Source: Agrobacterium vitis (lineage in GTDB: Bacteria; Pseudomonadota; Alphaproteobacteria; Rhizobiales; Rhizobiaceae). Taken from it: a stretch of DNA of 64,000 nt. A model generated the notes under the pieces. It had not been told where the DNA came from, made no database searches, and was given only the letters and a program-made list of their open reading frames with translations. Shown here in pieces: positions 8,718 through 18,918 of this stretch. The DNA is taken from assembly GCF_013337045.2 (NCBI RefSeq), contig NZ_CP118259.1:2232001-2296000 (forward strand), written 5' to 3'. The first letter of the stretch is position 1, and each line of letters opens with the position of its first letter. The position numbers and the translations under genes were made by a program.

Positions 8718-9821
8718 ATGGGCTTCAAATGCGGTATCGTGGGACTGCCGAATGTCGGCAAGTCCACCCTTTTCAACGCGCTGACCAGGACGGCGGCAGC
8801 CCAGGCGGCCAACTATCCTTTCTGCACCATCGAGCCGAATACCGGCGAAGTGGCCGTGCCCGATCCGCGCATGCAGACGCTGGCAACCGTTGCCGGCTCC
8901 AAGGAAATCATCCCGACCCGGATTTCCTTCGTGGATATTGCCGGTCTGGTGCGTGGCGCTTCCAAGGGTGAAGGCCTCGGCAACAAGTTCCTCGCCAATA
9001 TCCGCGAAGTCGATGCCGTCGTGCATGTACTGCGCTGTTTCGAAGATGACGACATCACCCATGTCGAAGGCCGGATCGATCCGGTGGGCGATGCCGAAAC
9101 CATCGAAACCGAGCTGATGCTGGCCGATCTGGAAAGCCTGGAGCGCCGCACCGAGCAGACCCGCAAGCGCGCCGCCTCCAAGGACAAGGAATCGATGACG
9201 CTGCTGCCTGTCATGGATGGCGCGCTGAAGCTGTTGCAGGAAGGCAAGCCTGCCCGCCTGCTGTTGGCAAGCCTTGATGCCGAGGAACGCGAGGTGCTGA
9301 AAAGCCTGAACCTGCTGACCTCCCATCCGGTCCTCTATGTCTGCAATGTCGCCGAAGCCGATGCGGTGGGTGGCAATGCCCATACCAAAGCCGTCGAGGA
9401 AATGGCCAAGGCACAAGGGGCGGAAACCGTGATCATTTCGGCGGCCATCGAAGCCGAAGTGGCGCAATTGCCGGACGAGGAAGCTGCCGAATTTCTGTCG
9501 GCGCTCGGGCTGGAAGAAGCAGGTCTCGACCGGCTGATCCGCGCTGGCTACCACCTGCTCGACCTGATCACCTATTTCACCGTTGGCCCCAAGGAAACCC
9601 GCGCCTGGACCATTCCGCGCGGCACCAAGGCGCCCGCCGCAGCAGGCGTGATCCATACCGATTTCGAACGCGGCTTCATCCGCGCCTTCACCATCGCCTA
9701 TGACGATTACATCACCTACAAGGGCGAAGTTGGCGCCAAGGAAGCTGGCAAGGGCCGCGACGAAGGTAAGGAATATGTCGTGAATGACGGCGACGTCATC
9801 CACTTCCGCTTCAACACCTGA
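8718..9821 (+). CDS. ychF: Ribosome-binding ATPase YchF (Obg-related)
   Basis: 367 aa, the normal family length. The P-loop GLPNVGKST lies near the N-terminus (residues ~8-16), with switch [27 protein letters not shown] marks the altered G4 motif (NxxE rather than NKxD), which in this family shifts preference from GTP to ATP. The C-terminal TGS domain ends [12 protein letters not shown]. It associates with ribosomes and redox stress responses in other bacteria. It is followed by a strong terminator, so it is probably a single-gene unit. Confidence 0.97.
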   Translation: MGFKCGIVGLPNVGKSTLFNALTRTAAAQAANYPFCTIEPNTGEVAVPDPRMQTLATVAGSKEIIPTRISFVDIAGLVRGASKGEGLGNKFLANIREVDAVVHVLRCFEDDDITHVEGRIDPVGDAETIETELMLADLESLERRTEQTRKRAASKDKESMTLLPVMDGALKLLQEGKPARLLLASLDAEEREVLKSLNLLTSHPVLYVCNVAEADAVGGNAHTKAVEEMAKAQGAETVIISAAIEAEVAQLPDEEAAEFLSALGLEEAGLDRLIRAGYHLLDLITYFTVGPKETRAWTIPRGTKAPAAAGVIHTDFERGFIRAFTIAYDDYITYKGEVGAKEAGKGRDEGKEYVVNDGDVIHFRFNT

Positions 9822-9853
9822 TCCATATTTGCGACGGTCGAACTGTCAATCAT

Positions 9854-9892
9854 AAGCGGGATGCTCTTCCAAAAGCATCCCGCTTTTATTTT
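9854..9892 (+). terminator. Rho-independent terminator of ychF
   Basis: The 12-bp perfect stem AAGCGGGATGCT (9854-9865) / AGCATCCCGCTT (9874-9885) has an 8-nt loop and is followed by a T-rich tract. It begins 33 bp after the ychF stop. Confidence 0.95.
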
Positions 9893-9976
9893 GCCCTTTA
9901 AAACGGTGGCCAACTGGGCAATATCAACCTGTTGGAGCGGTGTGGGTTACCGCCTCCTGAAACGAGGGGAGTAAGC

Positions 9977-11473
9977 ATGCGTTCGATGTCTGTGCCTGTG
10001 TTGTTTCTATCCGCTGTCCTGGTGCATGGGCAGGCAAACGCCGCCGATGTTACCCCGAAGGGCGCCAAGGACCTCAAGCAGCAGCTCCTGTCCGCCCTGC
10101 CGGACGGCATGGTCAAGGATGCGAGCGCCATGACGGTGCGGGCGCGCAAGAACGCCTATGAGGTCCGGGTCAATACCATTGCGCTCTTCGGACTGGAGGC
10201 GATCAAATTCACCAAAGCCGTGGGCATCAGCCCGGTCGTTTCCCTCATTCGTCCGCTGGACGGTGGCCTGTGGCAAATCGACCAGGCAGGCGGGGTCGAT
10301 GTCAAAGGGCAGACTAAAGAGAAAGGCCCCAAGACCGACTTTCTCTTTTCGGTCGATTCCTACAGCATGACGGGGATCTACGATCCGAGCATCACCTATC
10401 TCCAGTCCGGCACCTACAAGGCCGAGGACATGCGGCTGCGATTGCAGACGGGTGACAGCTCGACGGACATACGCCTGGACGCCATCAATTCCACGGTCCA
10501 GGGGATGAAGGAAGGTGATAATACGATCACGGTTGCCAGCAGCGGCACCTTCACCAATCTCGTTGAAGACATAAGGGCTTCGAAAGCGGACCCTGCCGGT
10601 TTCCGCGCCGGTTCAGGCGAAAGCTCCGTGAAAATCGAGGGCGTTGCCTATCAGCCGCTTCAGAAAATGATCGCGATCCTGGTCAGGAATTGGGACAAGC
10701 CGCCGATGGATGAGGCTGAAAAGCGCATATTGATCCAGCTGTTCCGCTCGAATTTCCCGCTTTTCAAGACCATGTCCCAGACCGTTGTCTATCGCGACAT
10801 GCAGGTCGAGACCCCGCAAGGGCCGTTCACCGCCAAGCGTTTCGGTATAGAGACCATGATCGACGGTATCAGCAATGGCGCCAGATTCGGCTTCGGCCTG
10901 GATCTCGTCGAGCCTCAGATGGTGGCAGGTGTTGTGCCGGCGGCCTATACGCCCCTCATTCCGCAGACCGCGACGATCAAGGTGAAGGTGCCCACCGTCA
11001 ACGCGGCAGATGGCATCAATTACCTGATGGACAATGTCGATTACGATCCCGCCCAGCCGCTGACACCGCCGCAAAAGAGCGAAATCAGCCGCCGCTTCTT
11101 TCCTGAGGGCATCGCCACCATTGCCTATGACGGTACCCGTCTGACATCTTCGCTCTATGACGTCACGGTTACCGGCAAAACTACGTTTGCCCTGACCGGC
11201 AACGACAAACCGCTGGTCGACGTAACAGTAACAGCACGCGATTTCGACAAGACCATTGCCTATCTCCAGACCAATGCCAAGCAAACGCCAGAGCTTGGTC
11301 AGACAGCATTTTTCCTGCTGATGGCGAAAGGCTTTGCCAAGACACAGGATGATGGCCAACTGATTTGGCACGTGGAAACGGATCGCACCGGCCAGATCAA
11401 GGTCAACGGCAATGCTTTCAGTATTCCGGGTGCCGCTCCAGACCCCGCTCCAGGCACGCCTCCGGCACCGTAA
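9977..11473 (+). CDS. Secreted protein of unknown function (about 498 aa)
   Basis: The start at 9977 is chosen because GAGGGGAG precedes it and the product then begins with a clean signal peptide (MRSMSVPVLFLSAVLVHGQA, cut around ANA-AD). The mature part is ~475 aa, with many amphipathic beta-like stretches and a Pro-rich end (DPAPGTPPAP). The last domain (TAFFLLMAKGFAKTQDDG...GQIKVNGNAFSIPG) is faintly reminiscent of the end of YdgA/DUF945 or DUF2125 proteins, but this is only a resemblance by eye. It stands between the ychF terminator and the MaoC genes. Probably periplasmic; function not assigned. Confidence 0.75.
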   Translation: MRSMSVPVLFLSAVLVHGQANAADVTPKGAKDLKQQLLSALPDGMVKDASAMTVRARKNAYEVRVNTIALFGLEAIKFTKAVGISPVVSLIRPLDGGLWQIDQAGGVDVKGQTKEKGPKTDFLFSVDSYSMTGIYDPSITYLQSGTYKAEDMRLRLQTGDSSTDIRLDAINSTVQGMKEGDNTITVASSGTFTNLVEDIRASKADPAGFRAGSGESSVKIEGVAYQPLQKMIAILVRNWDKPPMDEAEKRILIQLFRSNFPLFKTMSQTVVYRDMQVETPQGPFTAKRFGIETMIDGISNGARFGFGLDLVEPQMVAGVVPAAYTPLIPQTATIKVKVPTVNAADGINYLMDNVDYDPAQPLTPPQKSEISRRFFPEGIATIAYDGTRLTSSLYDVTVTGKTTFALTGNDKPLVDVTVTARDFDKTIAYLQTNAKQTPELGQTAFFLLMAKGFAKTQDDGQLIWHVETDRTGQIKVNGNAFSIPGAAPDPAPGTPPAP

Positions 11474-11527
11474 TTGAAATTCTTGTATCTGCGCTATCAG
11501 GGCTCGGATACGCCCAGAGAGGATATT

Positions 11528-11998
11528 ATGCAGACAGACAAATTATATTTTGAAGATTTTCCGGTTGGTACACGCCTGCCGCTTGGCCCCGTTACGGTGG
11601 ATTTAAACGACATTATAGAGTTTGCCACAGAGTTCGATCCGCAGCCGATGCATCTCGATGCGGCAGCCGGTGAGGCCAGCATTCTCGGCGGCTTGGCGGC
11701 CTCCGGCTGGCATACCTGCGGGCTTTTAATGCGGATGATGATCGACAGCTATATCCTGCGCTCCTATTCCGAAGGCGCGCCGGGCATCGACTTCGTGCAG
11801 TGGAAAACGCCTGTCCTGGCGGGTGATACCCTGAGTGGCTTTTCCCTGGTTGAAGAGGCCCGGCCATTGCGCTCGCGCCCGGGAATCGGTGTCATCACCA
11901 GCCGCCATGAACTGGTCAACCAGAAGGGCGAAACCGTCATCGTCGCCCGCAATGCGGCCATGATGCGCCAGCGCCAACCGGCAGGAGATGCGGCATGA
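11528..11998 (+). CDS. MaoC-family (R)-hydratase-like protein, first of a tandem pair
   Basis: 156 aa from the ATG at 11528. The MaoC/hot-dog hydratase signature is visible: YFEDFPVG at the start, then IIEFATEFDPQPMHLDAAAG holding the catalytic Asp/His (D-x-x-P-x-H), GGLAASGWHTCGLLMRM and the later VQWKTPVLAGDTL. Such enzymes hydrate enoyl-thioesters. A TTG at 11474 would give an extended start but lacks conservation. It overlaps the next MaoC gene by 4 nt (ATGA), so the two are translationally coupled, and they may form a heterodimer (inference). Confidence 0.88.
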   Translation: MQTDKLYFEDFPVGTRLPLGPVTVDLNDIIEFATEFDPQPMHLDAAAGEASILGGLAASGWHTCGLLMRMMIDSYILRSYSEGAPGIDFVQWKTPVLAGDTLSGFSLVEEARPLRSRPGIGVITSRHELVNQKGETVIVARNAAMMRQRQPAGDAA

Positions 11999-12466
11999 GA
12001 ATGGTTGACCTGTTCCCCTTCGAGCAAAAAGTCGTGCTCGGCACCCGCCATTTCAACGCGGAAGACATTATCCGCTTTGCTACAAAATTCGATCCGCAAC
12101 CCTTCCATGTCGATGCGGAAGCGGCGAAGTCCTACGTCTTCGGCGGTCTCTGCGCTTCCGGTTGGCACACCTGTTCAGTGTGGATGCGCACCTTTCTCGA
12201 CTTCATGGGCGAAGCCAACGCCAAAGCCCTTGCCGAAGGCGTGACACCGCCGCGACTTGGCCCCTCGCCCGGCTTTACCGACCTGAAATGGCTGAAACCG
12301 GTCTATGCCGGGGACGACATTACCTATAGCCTGACGGCACAAAACAGCCGTGCGCTCAGGTCGCGTCCCGGCTGGCACCTCCACGCCAGCGTTGCCGAGG
12401 GTATGAACCAGCAGGGCGAGCCGGTGCTGCGTTTCGTCAGCACCGTGCTCGAACAGGAGAATGACA

Positions 12467-12480
<14 letters not shown>
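11995..12480 (+). CDS. MaoC-family (R)-hydratase-like protein, second of a tandem pair
   Basis: 161 aa. It has the same fold markers as its neighbour: IIRFATKFDPQPFHVDAEAA (catalytic D-x-x-P-x-H), GGLCASGWHTCSVWMR, and GFTDLKWLKPVYAGDDI. It is clearly paralogous to the preceding gene, as expected from an old duplication. The ATG overlaps the upstream stop, and its own 3' end overlaps the glutathione peroxidase gene by 14 nt, giving a tight three-gene operon. Natural substrate unknown; acyl-CoA metabolism is likely from the family. Confidence 0.88.
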
Positions 12481-12946
<466 letters not shown>

Positions 12947-12951
12947 GGGCG

Positions 12952-13752
12952 ATGGGCCGGATGCAGGACTTTCAGTCATTCCGGCCCAGAGACCCACGGC
13001 TTCGCGCCGTTTGCGCCCAAAGTAAACACAGATTTTCTCGACACACCCACGACGAGTTCGGCATCGGGCTGATCGTCAATGGCGGGCAGATATCAGCCTC
13101 TGGCCGGGGCCAGGTCACGGCTGAGCCCGGCAACATCATCACCGTCAATCCTGGAGAGGTGCATGATGGCGCGCCACTCGATGACCACGGCCGACATTGG
13201 TTGATGCTCTATATGGAGCCGGAGTTTCTCAACGACATGCAGACGGATCTAGGCGAGACCGGACAGGTTGAATTCGAAAGACCGGTCTTCGACAATCCGG
13301 ATTGGGCGAACCGGTTCTACCGTGCCTTTCAAGCCATGCGCGAAGGCAAAGGGTCAGCGGCAGCCCTGGCCCAAGACGAGACCCTGATTGACCTGCTGGC
13401 GCCACTGATCTCTTGGCGAAGCAATGCAGTGCGGCCGAAGAACGATCCGCCCATGGAGCGGGTCAGGCAGATGATCTGTGACGACCCGGCGGCAAATCCA
13501 TCCCTCCAGGACTTGGCCACTGTCGCAAATGCCAGCCGATTCCAAACGCTGCGGGCTTTCCAGGCCATGACCGGGCTGACGCCCCATGCCTATATTCTGC
13601 AGCAGCGCGCCAACCAGGCCCGCCGCCTGATTCTATCGGGTAAGAGCAGCCTTGCCGACATCGCCGCTACCTGCGGCTATGCCGACCAAAGCCATATGAC
13701 GCGAGAATTCAAACGCCGATATGGCCTCACACCTGCGGCTTTTCGGGCCTGA
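12952..13752 (+). CDS. AraC-family transcriptional regulator
   Basis: 266 aa. Residues ~10-95 form a cupin-like ligand-binding part (HTHDEFGIGLIVNGG; EPGNIITVNPGEVHDGAP). The C-terminal ~100 residues carry the two AraC helix-turn-helix motifs (LQDLATVANASRFQTLRAFQ and LADIAATCGYADQSHMTREF, then RRYGLTPAAF). It lies 83 bp upstream of a LysE-type exporter gene on the same strand, a frequent arrangement in which the regulator controls the exporter (inference). An AAGGG sequence precedes the ATG. Ligand unknown. Confidence 0.92.
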   Translation: MGRMQDFQSFRPRDPRLRAVCAQSKHRFSRHTHDEFGIGLIVNGGQISASGRGQVTAEPGNIITVNPGEVHDGAPLDDHGRHWLMLYMEPEFLNDMQTDLGETGQVEFERPVFDNPDWANRFYRAFQAMREGKGSAAALAQDETLIDLLAPLISWRSNAVRPKNDPPMERVRQMICDDPAANPSLQDLATVANASRFQTLRAFQAMTGLTPHAYILQQRANQARRLILSGKSSLADIAATCGYADQSHMTREFKRRYGLTPAAFRA

Positions 13753-13835
13753 GAGGAACCTGCAATTCCATTCAAGACCGGACGGGCAAGTGGTGACCAA
13801 ATGGCGCAAGGATCAACACAGCGCGGTCACTCATC

Positions 13836-14447
13836 ATGCCTCTCGATTTTTACCTGACATCCCTCATCATCGTTGCAACACCCGGAACCGGAGCGCTTTA
13901 CACTCTGACTGTCGCACTGTCCGGCGGATGGCGAGCCGCAACCATTGCCGCCTTCGGCTGCACGCTGGGCATTCTGCCCCATATGGCAGCAGCCAGTTTT
14001 GGCCTGGCAGCGATACTGGCCGCAAATGAAACCCTCTTCCAAGCAGTCAAAATCGCCGGTGTCGTCTATTTGCTCTATATGGCAGCCAGCCTCTGGCGCG
14101 GCGGCGAAATCGAGATGAGCCAGGAGCAACCCCAGCCGTACAATGCCTTGCGAATCATCGGCAAAGCCGTGCTGATCAACCTGCTGAACCCGAAACTCTC
14201 GCTGTTTTTCCTGGCCTTCCTGCCGCAATTCGTTGATGGCAAGGCCCCGCAGGCCATCAGGCAATTCGTCCTCTGCTCGGGCCTGTTCATGGCGATGACA
14301 TTCATCGTCTTCGCCCTCTATGGCTGGATGGCAAGCGGATTGCGCAAGCATATCCTCTCAAAGCCAAGAACGGTCAAAACGCTCTACAAAGGATTTTCCG
14401 CCGCATTCCTGTTGATGAGCGTCAGACTGGCGCTGGCCGAGCGCTGA
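13836..14447 (+). CDS. LysE/RhtB-family amino-acid exporter
   Basis: 203 aa with six hydrophobic segments. The N-terminus MPLDFYLTSLIIVATPGTGA has the conserved TPGP/TPGTG turn of the family, and AVLINLLNPKLSLFFLAFLPQF contains the LNPK signature before the fourth helix. The family exports amino acids, homoserine lactones or similar metabolites across the inner membrane. The AraC regulator directly upstream is the likely control gene. The gene ends 24 bp before the stop of the opposing nucleotidyltransferase gene. Confidence 0.9.
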   Translation: MPLDFYLTSLIIVATPGTGALYTLTVALSGGWRAATIAAFGCTLGILPHMAAASFGLAAILAANETLFQAVKIAGVVYLLYMAASLWRGGEIEMSQEQPQPYNALRIIGKAVLINLLNPKLSLFFLAFLPQFVDGKAPQAIRQFVLCSGLFMAMTFIVFALYGWMASGLRKHILSKPRTVKTLYKGFSAAFLLMSVRLALAER

Positions 14448-14471
14448 CGCGAAGCAAATAAACAACGCTGG

Positions 14472-15377
14472 CTATTCGGCAGCGGCCAGCCTTTCACGGC
14501 AAACCATCTCTACAGCCGTCTGCAATCGTGTGACCGCATCGAACAGCCAGTCAAGCTCTTCAGAGGTCACCTTGTATTGGGTGGAATAGCGAGCCTCGAC
14601 ATAAGCGCGATGCAGCCGGTCAAAACAACGACGTGCCAAACGGTTTTTCGGCGGCCAGACGTCTCGAAGACGGGCGTCATAGCTCTCAGCCAGGGGCCTG
14701 AGCTTCCGAAGGCTATGAAGCGGTGGGCTATAGAGAGTGAAAACCAGCAGGACGCAGTGATAAAAGCGTTCCGTGGCCTGATGGAGGTTGAAAGCCGCCT
14801 GTTTGAGCTGCATGTCCTTGCTGGCATAGCCCGCCAGTGTCACATTATAGACAGCGCTCGGAAACCAGTCATCAAAATAGGCTTGCGCCCGCGCTTGTCT
14901 CTCTTCGGCAGTGATCGGCTTCGGTTCAGCAAAGCCATGGCCCGGCACCTCGTAAAGAGGAATGCCATCGCTGATAACATCGACGAAAAACGGCAGTCCC
15001 TGGGCCAGCTTGTCGTTCACGTCATGAAGCGAATGGACGATGAAATTTACCGGGGTTTTCAGGCGCTTGGTGACCTGCTCTTCGCGGATGATGCGGTCAT
15101 GGGCCGTGCGCCAGAATTCATCCTCGTCGGCAAAGGTCTCCGTGTTGACCACGACCAGTATATCGTAATCCGAGTAGTAGCCGCTGGCATGGTCCTCGAC
15201 CCAGTTGCCACGCGCGTAAGAGCCGAACAGGAGGACCTTGAGAATCTGGCCGCCCTTGTTCTTGGCCGAAAGCCTGCCCTTTTGCGCCTCGTCGAATTCC
15301 TCGAAGAGAATTTTCAGAACACGATCCAGCTCCCGCCTTTTGCGCAGCGGCAAATGAGCTAGAAGATCGTGATCCAT
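14472..15377 (-). CDS. Nucleotidyltransferase-HEPN fusion protein
   Basis: 301 aa. The N-terminal ~170 residues hold a minimal nucleotidyltransferase domain: KVLLFGSYARGNW (GS motif) followed by YYSDYDILVVV with the paired metal-binding Asp residues. Residues ~180-290 look like a HEPN helical domain (LKQAAFNLHQATERFYHCVL). Separately encoded MNT and HEPN proteins often form toxin-antitoxin pairs in which MNT modifies the HEPN RNase; here both parts are in one chain, as in some chromosomal nucleotidyltransferases. The HEPN RNase motif R-x4-6-H is not clearly present. It lies 31 bp downstream of apt on the same strand. Role unknown. Confidence 0.8.
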   Translation of the reverse strand: MDHDLLAHLPLRKRRELDRVLKILFEEFDEAQKGRLSAKNKGGQILKVLLFGSYARGNWVEDHASGYYSDYDILVVVNTETFADEDEFWRTAHDRIIREEQVTKRLKTPVNFIVHSLHDVNDKLAQGLPFFVDVISDGIPLYEVPGHGFAEPKPITAEERQARAQAYFDDWFPSAVYNVTLAGYASKDMQLKQAAFNLHQATERFYHCVLLVFTLYSPPLHSLRKLRPLAESYDARLRDVWPPKNRLARRCFDRLHRAYVEARYSTQYKVTSEELDWLFDAVTRLQTAVEMVCRERLAAAE

Positions 15378-15408
15378 CGCGGCATCCGTCGTTTCGGTTC
15401 AATAAAGA

Positions 15409-15951
15409 TCAATGCCCGGAAAATTCCACCAGCGTGCGCACTTCAACACCTAGAGCTTCCAGCTTCTTGCGGCCGCCGAGATCCGGCAGGTCGATGACGA
15501 AGCAGGCGGAGACGACGTCGGCGCCGATCTGACGCAGTAGCTGCACTGCGCCGACGGCGGTGCCGCCAGTGGCGATCAGGTCATCGACCAGAATGACCTT
15601 TTCACCGGGCTGCACGGCATCGACATGCATTTCCATCTCGTCCACGCCATATTCCAGGCTATAGGCGATCCGCACCGTCGTGTGCGGCAGCTTGCCCTTC
15701 TTGCGGATCGGCACGAAACCGGCAGACAGCTGATGCGCCACCGCCCCGCCCAGAATGAAGCCGCGTGCTTCCATGCCAGCGATCTTGTCGATCTTCAACC
15801 CGGCATAGGGTTGCACTAGTTCATCGACGGCGCGGCGAAAAGCGCGTGGATTGCCGAGCAGCGTGGTGATATCGCGAAACACGATGCCGGGCTTGGGATA
15901 ATCCGGAATGGAGCGGATAGCGGCGGAAAGTTCCTGGGAAATCTGTGTCAT
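15409..15951 (-). CDS. apt: Adenine phosphoribosyltransferase
   Basis: 180 aa, standard family length. The PRPP-binding motif is [14 protein letters not shown], the early [14 protein letters not shown] segment is typical of Apt, and the flexible loop is [11 protein letters not shown]. The enzyme converts adenine and PRPP to AMP (purine salvage, cytoplasm). It is followed on the same strand by the nucleotidyltransferase-HEPN gene and preceded by the petABC operon, which ends ~210 bp upstream with its own terminator. Confidence 0.97.
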   Translation of the reverse strand: MTQISQELSAAIRSIPDYPKPGIVFRDITTLLGNPRAFRRAVDELVQPYAGLKIDKIAGMEARGFILGGAVAHQLSAGFVPIRKKGKLPHTTVRIAYSLEYGVDEMEMHVDAVQPGEKVILVDDLIATGGTAVGAVQLLRQIGADVVSACFVIDLPDLGGRKKLEALGVEVRTLVEFSGH

Positions 15952-16107
15952 GGTCTGCCCGGCTGACGGAATTTCTAGTTGCGCCGGACCCTACTGCATA
16001 AAATCTTAAATCGGAATCAATTTAAGGCTCTGTCCAGAGGGAATATGTCCTGCCATCCCACAGCCATCGCCGCGGCGTGTCTTATGGTATTTGGGTGAAA
16101 CGAAAGA

Positions 16108-16138
16108 CGAAAAAGGCGGCCCGAAAGCCGCCTTTTCG
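16108..16138 (-). terminator. Rho-independent terminator of the petABC operon
   Basis: On the minus strand the stem CGAAAAGGCGGC / GCCGCCTTTTTCG closes a short TTTCGG loop, with the T-run built into the 3' arm. It lies ~25 bp beyond the petC stop. Confidence 0.85.
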
Positions 16139-16162
16139 AAATTGCGTCACCCCAAGGGTCAA

Positions 16163-17017
16163 TCAATGCCCCTTGTTGGCATAGACCGATTTTTTGGTCA
16201 GGTAGACCAGGCCGGAGAAAATCAGCAAGAAAACCATGACCATGAAGCCAGTGCGCTTGCGTTCTTCCAGATGCGGCTCGGCAGCCCACATCAGGAAGGC
16301 CGAGACGTCCTTGGCATATTGATCGACGGTCTGCGGCGCGCCATCGTCATAAGTCACCTGCCCCTCGCTGAGCGGCGGAGCCATGGCAAGGGCCGAGGCG
16401 GCAGAGAAATACGGGTTATAATGGGTGCCTTCGGCCACCGTCACGCCAGCCGGCGGGTCCTGATAGCCGGTCAGCAGCGCGTGGATATAATCCGGCCCGC
16501 CCTCCTGATATTGCGTGAAGATATCAAAGATGAAGGTCGGGAAACCACGCTCGATGCCGCGTGCCTTGGCCAGCAGCGACATGTCCGGTGGTGCGGCGCC
16601 ATTATTGGCGGCAGCGGCGGCTTCATGGTTGGGGAAGGGCGACGGGAAATGATCCGAAGGCACGGCCTTGCGGGTATACATTTCGCCGGATGCGTTCGGC
16701 CCGTCCTGCACTTCGTATTCGGCGGCAAAGGTCTTCACCTGCGCTTCCGAATAGCCAAGGCCTTCCAGCGTACGGAAGGAAACCAGGTTCATGGAATGGC
16801 AGGCGGAACAGACTTCCTTGTAGATCTTCAGTCCGCGCTGCAATTGCCCCTTGTCATATTTGCCGAAAGGCCCGGAAAAACTCCATTCCACCGGGGCTGG
16901 CTTATGAATGGGGTAATGGGGCGTTTCGCCTTCCGCATGTTCCTGCGCAAGCGCTGCGGAAAAGCCGAGACCGGTGGCGAATGCCAGCGACAGGAGGCTT
17001 GTGGCAAGCTTCTTCAT
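16163..17017 (-). CDS. petC: Cytochrome c1 of the bc1 complex
   Basis: 284 aa. Residues 1-24 are a signal peptide (cut after AALA). The haem c attachment site CSACHS is at ~70-75. A C-terminal membrane anchor (GFMVMVFLLIFSGLVYLTKK) holds the protein in the inner membrane with the haem in the periplasm. A Met in the MAPPLSEG region is the likely sixth haem ligand. The start at 17017 is chosen over 17050 because it begins the signal peptide. It is the third gene of petABC; only 25 bp separate it from petB. It passes electrons from the Rieske centre to soluble cytochromes. Confidence 0.97.
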   Translation of the reverse strand: MKKLATSLLSLAFATGLGFSAALAQEHAEGETPHYPIHKPAPVEWSFSGPFGKYDKGQLQRGLKIYKEVCSACHSMNLVSFRTLEGLGYSEAQVKTFAAEYEVQDGPNASGEMYTRKAVPSDHFPSPFPNHEAAAAANNGAAPPDMSLLAKARGIERGFPTFIFDIFTQYQEGGPDYIHALLTGYQDPPAGVTVAEGTHYNPYFSAASALAMAPPLSEGQVTYDDGAPQTVDQYAKDVSAFLMWAAEPHLEERKRTGFMVMVFLLIFSGLVYLTKKSVYANKGH

Positions 17018-17042
17018 TGAGTTTATCCTCTCCCTGCCTGTC

Positions 17043-18308
17043 TCAGACATGCGCTTCGGTTTTGCCGGCTTTGGCCAGAACAGCCTCGGTAATGGAGTTC
17101 GGCACGCGCCTTGGCGTTTCCAGCAGACCGAGCAGCGGCATGATCACCAGGAAAAAGCCGAAGTAATACAGCGTCCCGAACTGCGCCATGGTGGTGAATG
17201 TATCCGTCGGCTGACGTGAACCGAGCCAACCCAGCAGAATGCAATCGGCGACAAAGATCCAGAAGAACAGCTTGTACCAGGGACGGTACACGGCGGAACG
17301 CACCTTGGACGTATCCAGCCAGGGCAGGAAGAACAAGACGATGATCGCCCCGAACATCACCAACACGCCGCCCAGCTTGGAATCGATGAACAGCACGTTG
17401 AAGGTGATGGCACGCAGCATGGCGTAGAACGGCAGGAAGTACCATTCAGGCACGATATGTGCCGGGGTCTTTAGCGGATCGGCCATGATGTAATTGTCGG
17501 GATGGCCGAGGAAGTTCGGCATGTAGAAGATGAACCAGGCATAGGCGATCAGGAAGATCGACACGCCGAAGGCGTCCTTCAGCGTCGCATAGGGCGTAAA
17601 CGGCACCGTGTCGGTCTTTGACTTCACCTCAACCCCGGTCGGATTGGTCTGCCCGGTGACATGCAGTGCCCAGATATGCAGGATAACCACGCCTGCGATC
17701 ATGAAGGGCAGCAGGTAATGCAGCGAGAAGAACCGATTCAGCGTTGGCTGATCGACGGCGAAGCCACCAAGCAGGAAGGTCTGGATCCACTCGCCCACAT
17801 AAGGAAAGGCCGAGAAGAAGCCGGTGATAACAGTCGCACCCCAGAAGGACATCTGGCCCCAGGGCAGAACGTAGCCCATGAAGGCGGTTGCCATCATCAG
17901 CAGGAAGATCACCACACCGAGAATCCAGAGGATTTCGCGGGGCGCCTTGTAGGACCCATAGTAAAGACCGCGGGCGATATGCAGGTAGACGGCGATGAAG
18001 AAGAAGGACGCGCCATTGGCATGCATATAGCGCAGCAGCCAACCATGGTTGACGTCGCGCATGATCTTTTCGACGGAGTTGAAAGCAACAGTGGTATCAG
18101 CGGTATAATGCATGGCCAGCACGACGCCGGTCAGGATCTGCACGATCAGCATCACGGCCAGCATGGCACCGAATGTATAGGCGTAGTTCAGATTGCGCGG
18201 TACGGGAAAAGCAATGAAACTATCATAGACCAAGCGCGGCAAGGGTAGCCGCTGATCGATCCACCGTGTCAGCCCGCTCGAAGGCTGGTAACTGGAATGC
18301 CCACTCAT
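17043..18308 (-). CDS. petB: Cytochrome b of the bc1 complex
   Basis: 421 aa with eight membrane helices. Hallmarks are [19 protein letters not shown] (Qo-site loop), [15 protein letters not shown] (PEWY motif) and the paired His residues in helices II and IV ([11 protein letters not shown] region; [11 protein letters not shown]...HIWALH). The ATG at 18308 follows a GAGGGGGAGAG ribosome site; a TTG one codon upstream is less likely. It lies 13 bp downstream of petA. It oxidises and reduces ubiquinone at the two quinone sites, building the proton gradient. Confidence 0.97.
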   Translation of the reverse strand: MSGHSSYQPSSGLTRWIDQRLPLPRLVYDSFIAFPVPRNLNYAYTFGAMLAVMLIVQILTGVVLAMHYTADTTVAFNSVEKIMRDVNHGWLLRYMHANGASFFFIAVYLHIARGLYYGSYKAPREILWILGVVIFLLMMATAFMGYVLPWGQMSFWGATVITGFFSAFPYVGEWIQTFLLGGFAVDQPTLNRFFSLHYLLPFMIAGVVILHIWALHVTGQTNPTGVEVKSKTDTVPFTPYATLKDAFGVSIFLIAYAWFIFYMPNFLGHPDNYIMADPLKTPAHIVPEWYFLPFYAMLRAITFNVLFIDSKLGGVLVMFGAIIVLFFLPWLDTSKVRSAVYRPWYKLFFWIFVADCILLGWLGSRQPTDTFTTMAQFGTLYYFGFFLVIMPLLGLLETPRRVPNSITEAVLAKAGKTEAHV

Positions 18309-18321
18309 CAATCTCTCCCCC

Positions 18322-18918
18322 TCAGCCGATCTTGATCACGGTATTGGATACGAACCCATAATTTGGAATATGCAGGTTTTCCGGCGCCGGGCCTTTGCGG
18401 ATACGGCCGGCCGTATCGTAGACAGAGCCATGACAGGGACAGAACCACCCGCCATATTCCCCGGCCTGACCAAGCGGTACGCAGCCGAGATGGGTGCAGG
18501 AGCCGATCATCACGATCCAGTTTTCCTTGCCCTGCCCCGCCGAGCGGGCAAGATCGGTCGCCTGGGCGTCGTCGCCGGCATTGGCGTTGCGCGCCACCGG
18601 GTCCTTCAGCTGGGCAATCGGCACGCCCTTGGCCTCTTCCACTTCCTTGTCGGTGCGGTTGCGGATGAAGACCGGCTTGCCGCGCCATTTGACCGTCAGC
18701 GACATGCCCGGCTGAAGAGCCGAGACATCTACCTCGATAGAGGCCAGAGCCAGGGTCGAGGCATCGGGCCGCATCTGGTCGATAAAGGGCCAGGCCACAG
18801 CCGCAACGCCAACTGCGCCCGCCATGCCGGTGGCGAGATAAAGGAAGTCGCGGCGCGTCGGCTCGCCCGCGCCCATGCCTCCGCCCGCAGTTTCAGTCTG
18901 TGTATTGTGTTCGCTCAC
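18322..18918 (-). CDS. petA: Ubiquinol-cytochrome c reductase iron-sulfur (Rieske) subunit
   Basis: 198 aa from a GTG start at 18918, which has GAGGATGG upstream; the longer ATG frame to 19002 adds unrelated sequence. A twin-arginine type N-terminus ([19 protein letters not shown]) doubles as the membrane anchor. The [2Fe-2S] ligands are in CTHLGC and CPCHGS. It is the first gene of petABC. The mobile head carries electrons from ubiquinol to cytochrome c1. The GTG start suggests moderate initiation compared with petB and petC (inference). Confidence 0.95.
   Translation of the reverse strand: MSEHNTQTETAGGGMGAGEPTRRDFLYLATGMAGAVGVAAVAWPFIDQMRPDASTLALASIEVDVSALQPGMSLTVKWRGKPVFIRNRTDKEVEEAKGVPIAQLKDPVARNANAGDDAQATDLARSAGQGKENWIVMIGSCTHLGCVPLGQAGEYGGWFCPCHGSVYDTAGRIRKGPAPENLHIPNYGFVSNTVIKIG

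Noticed and set aside
8619..9803. 394-codon open frame antisense to ychF
   Set aside because: Shadow of ychF; composition (many His, Gln, Gly) is typical of antisense translation in GC-rich DNA.
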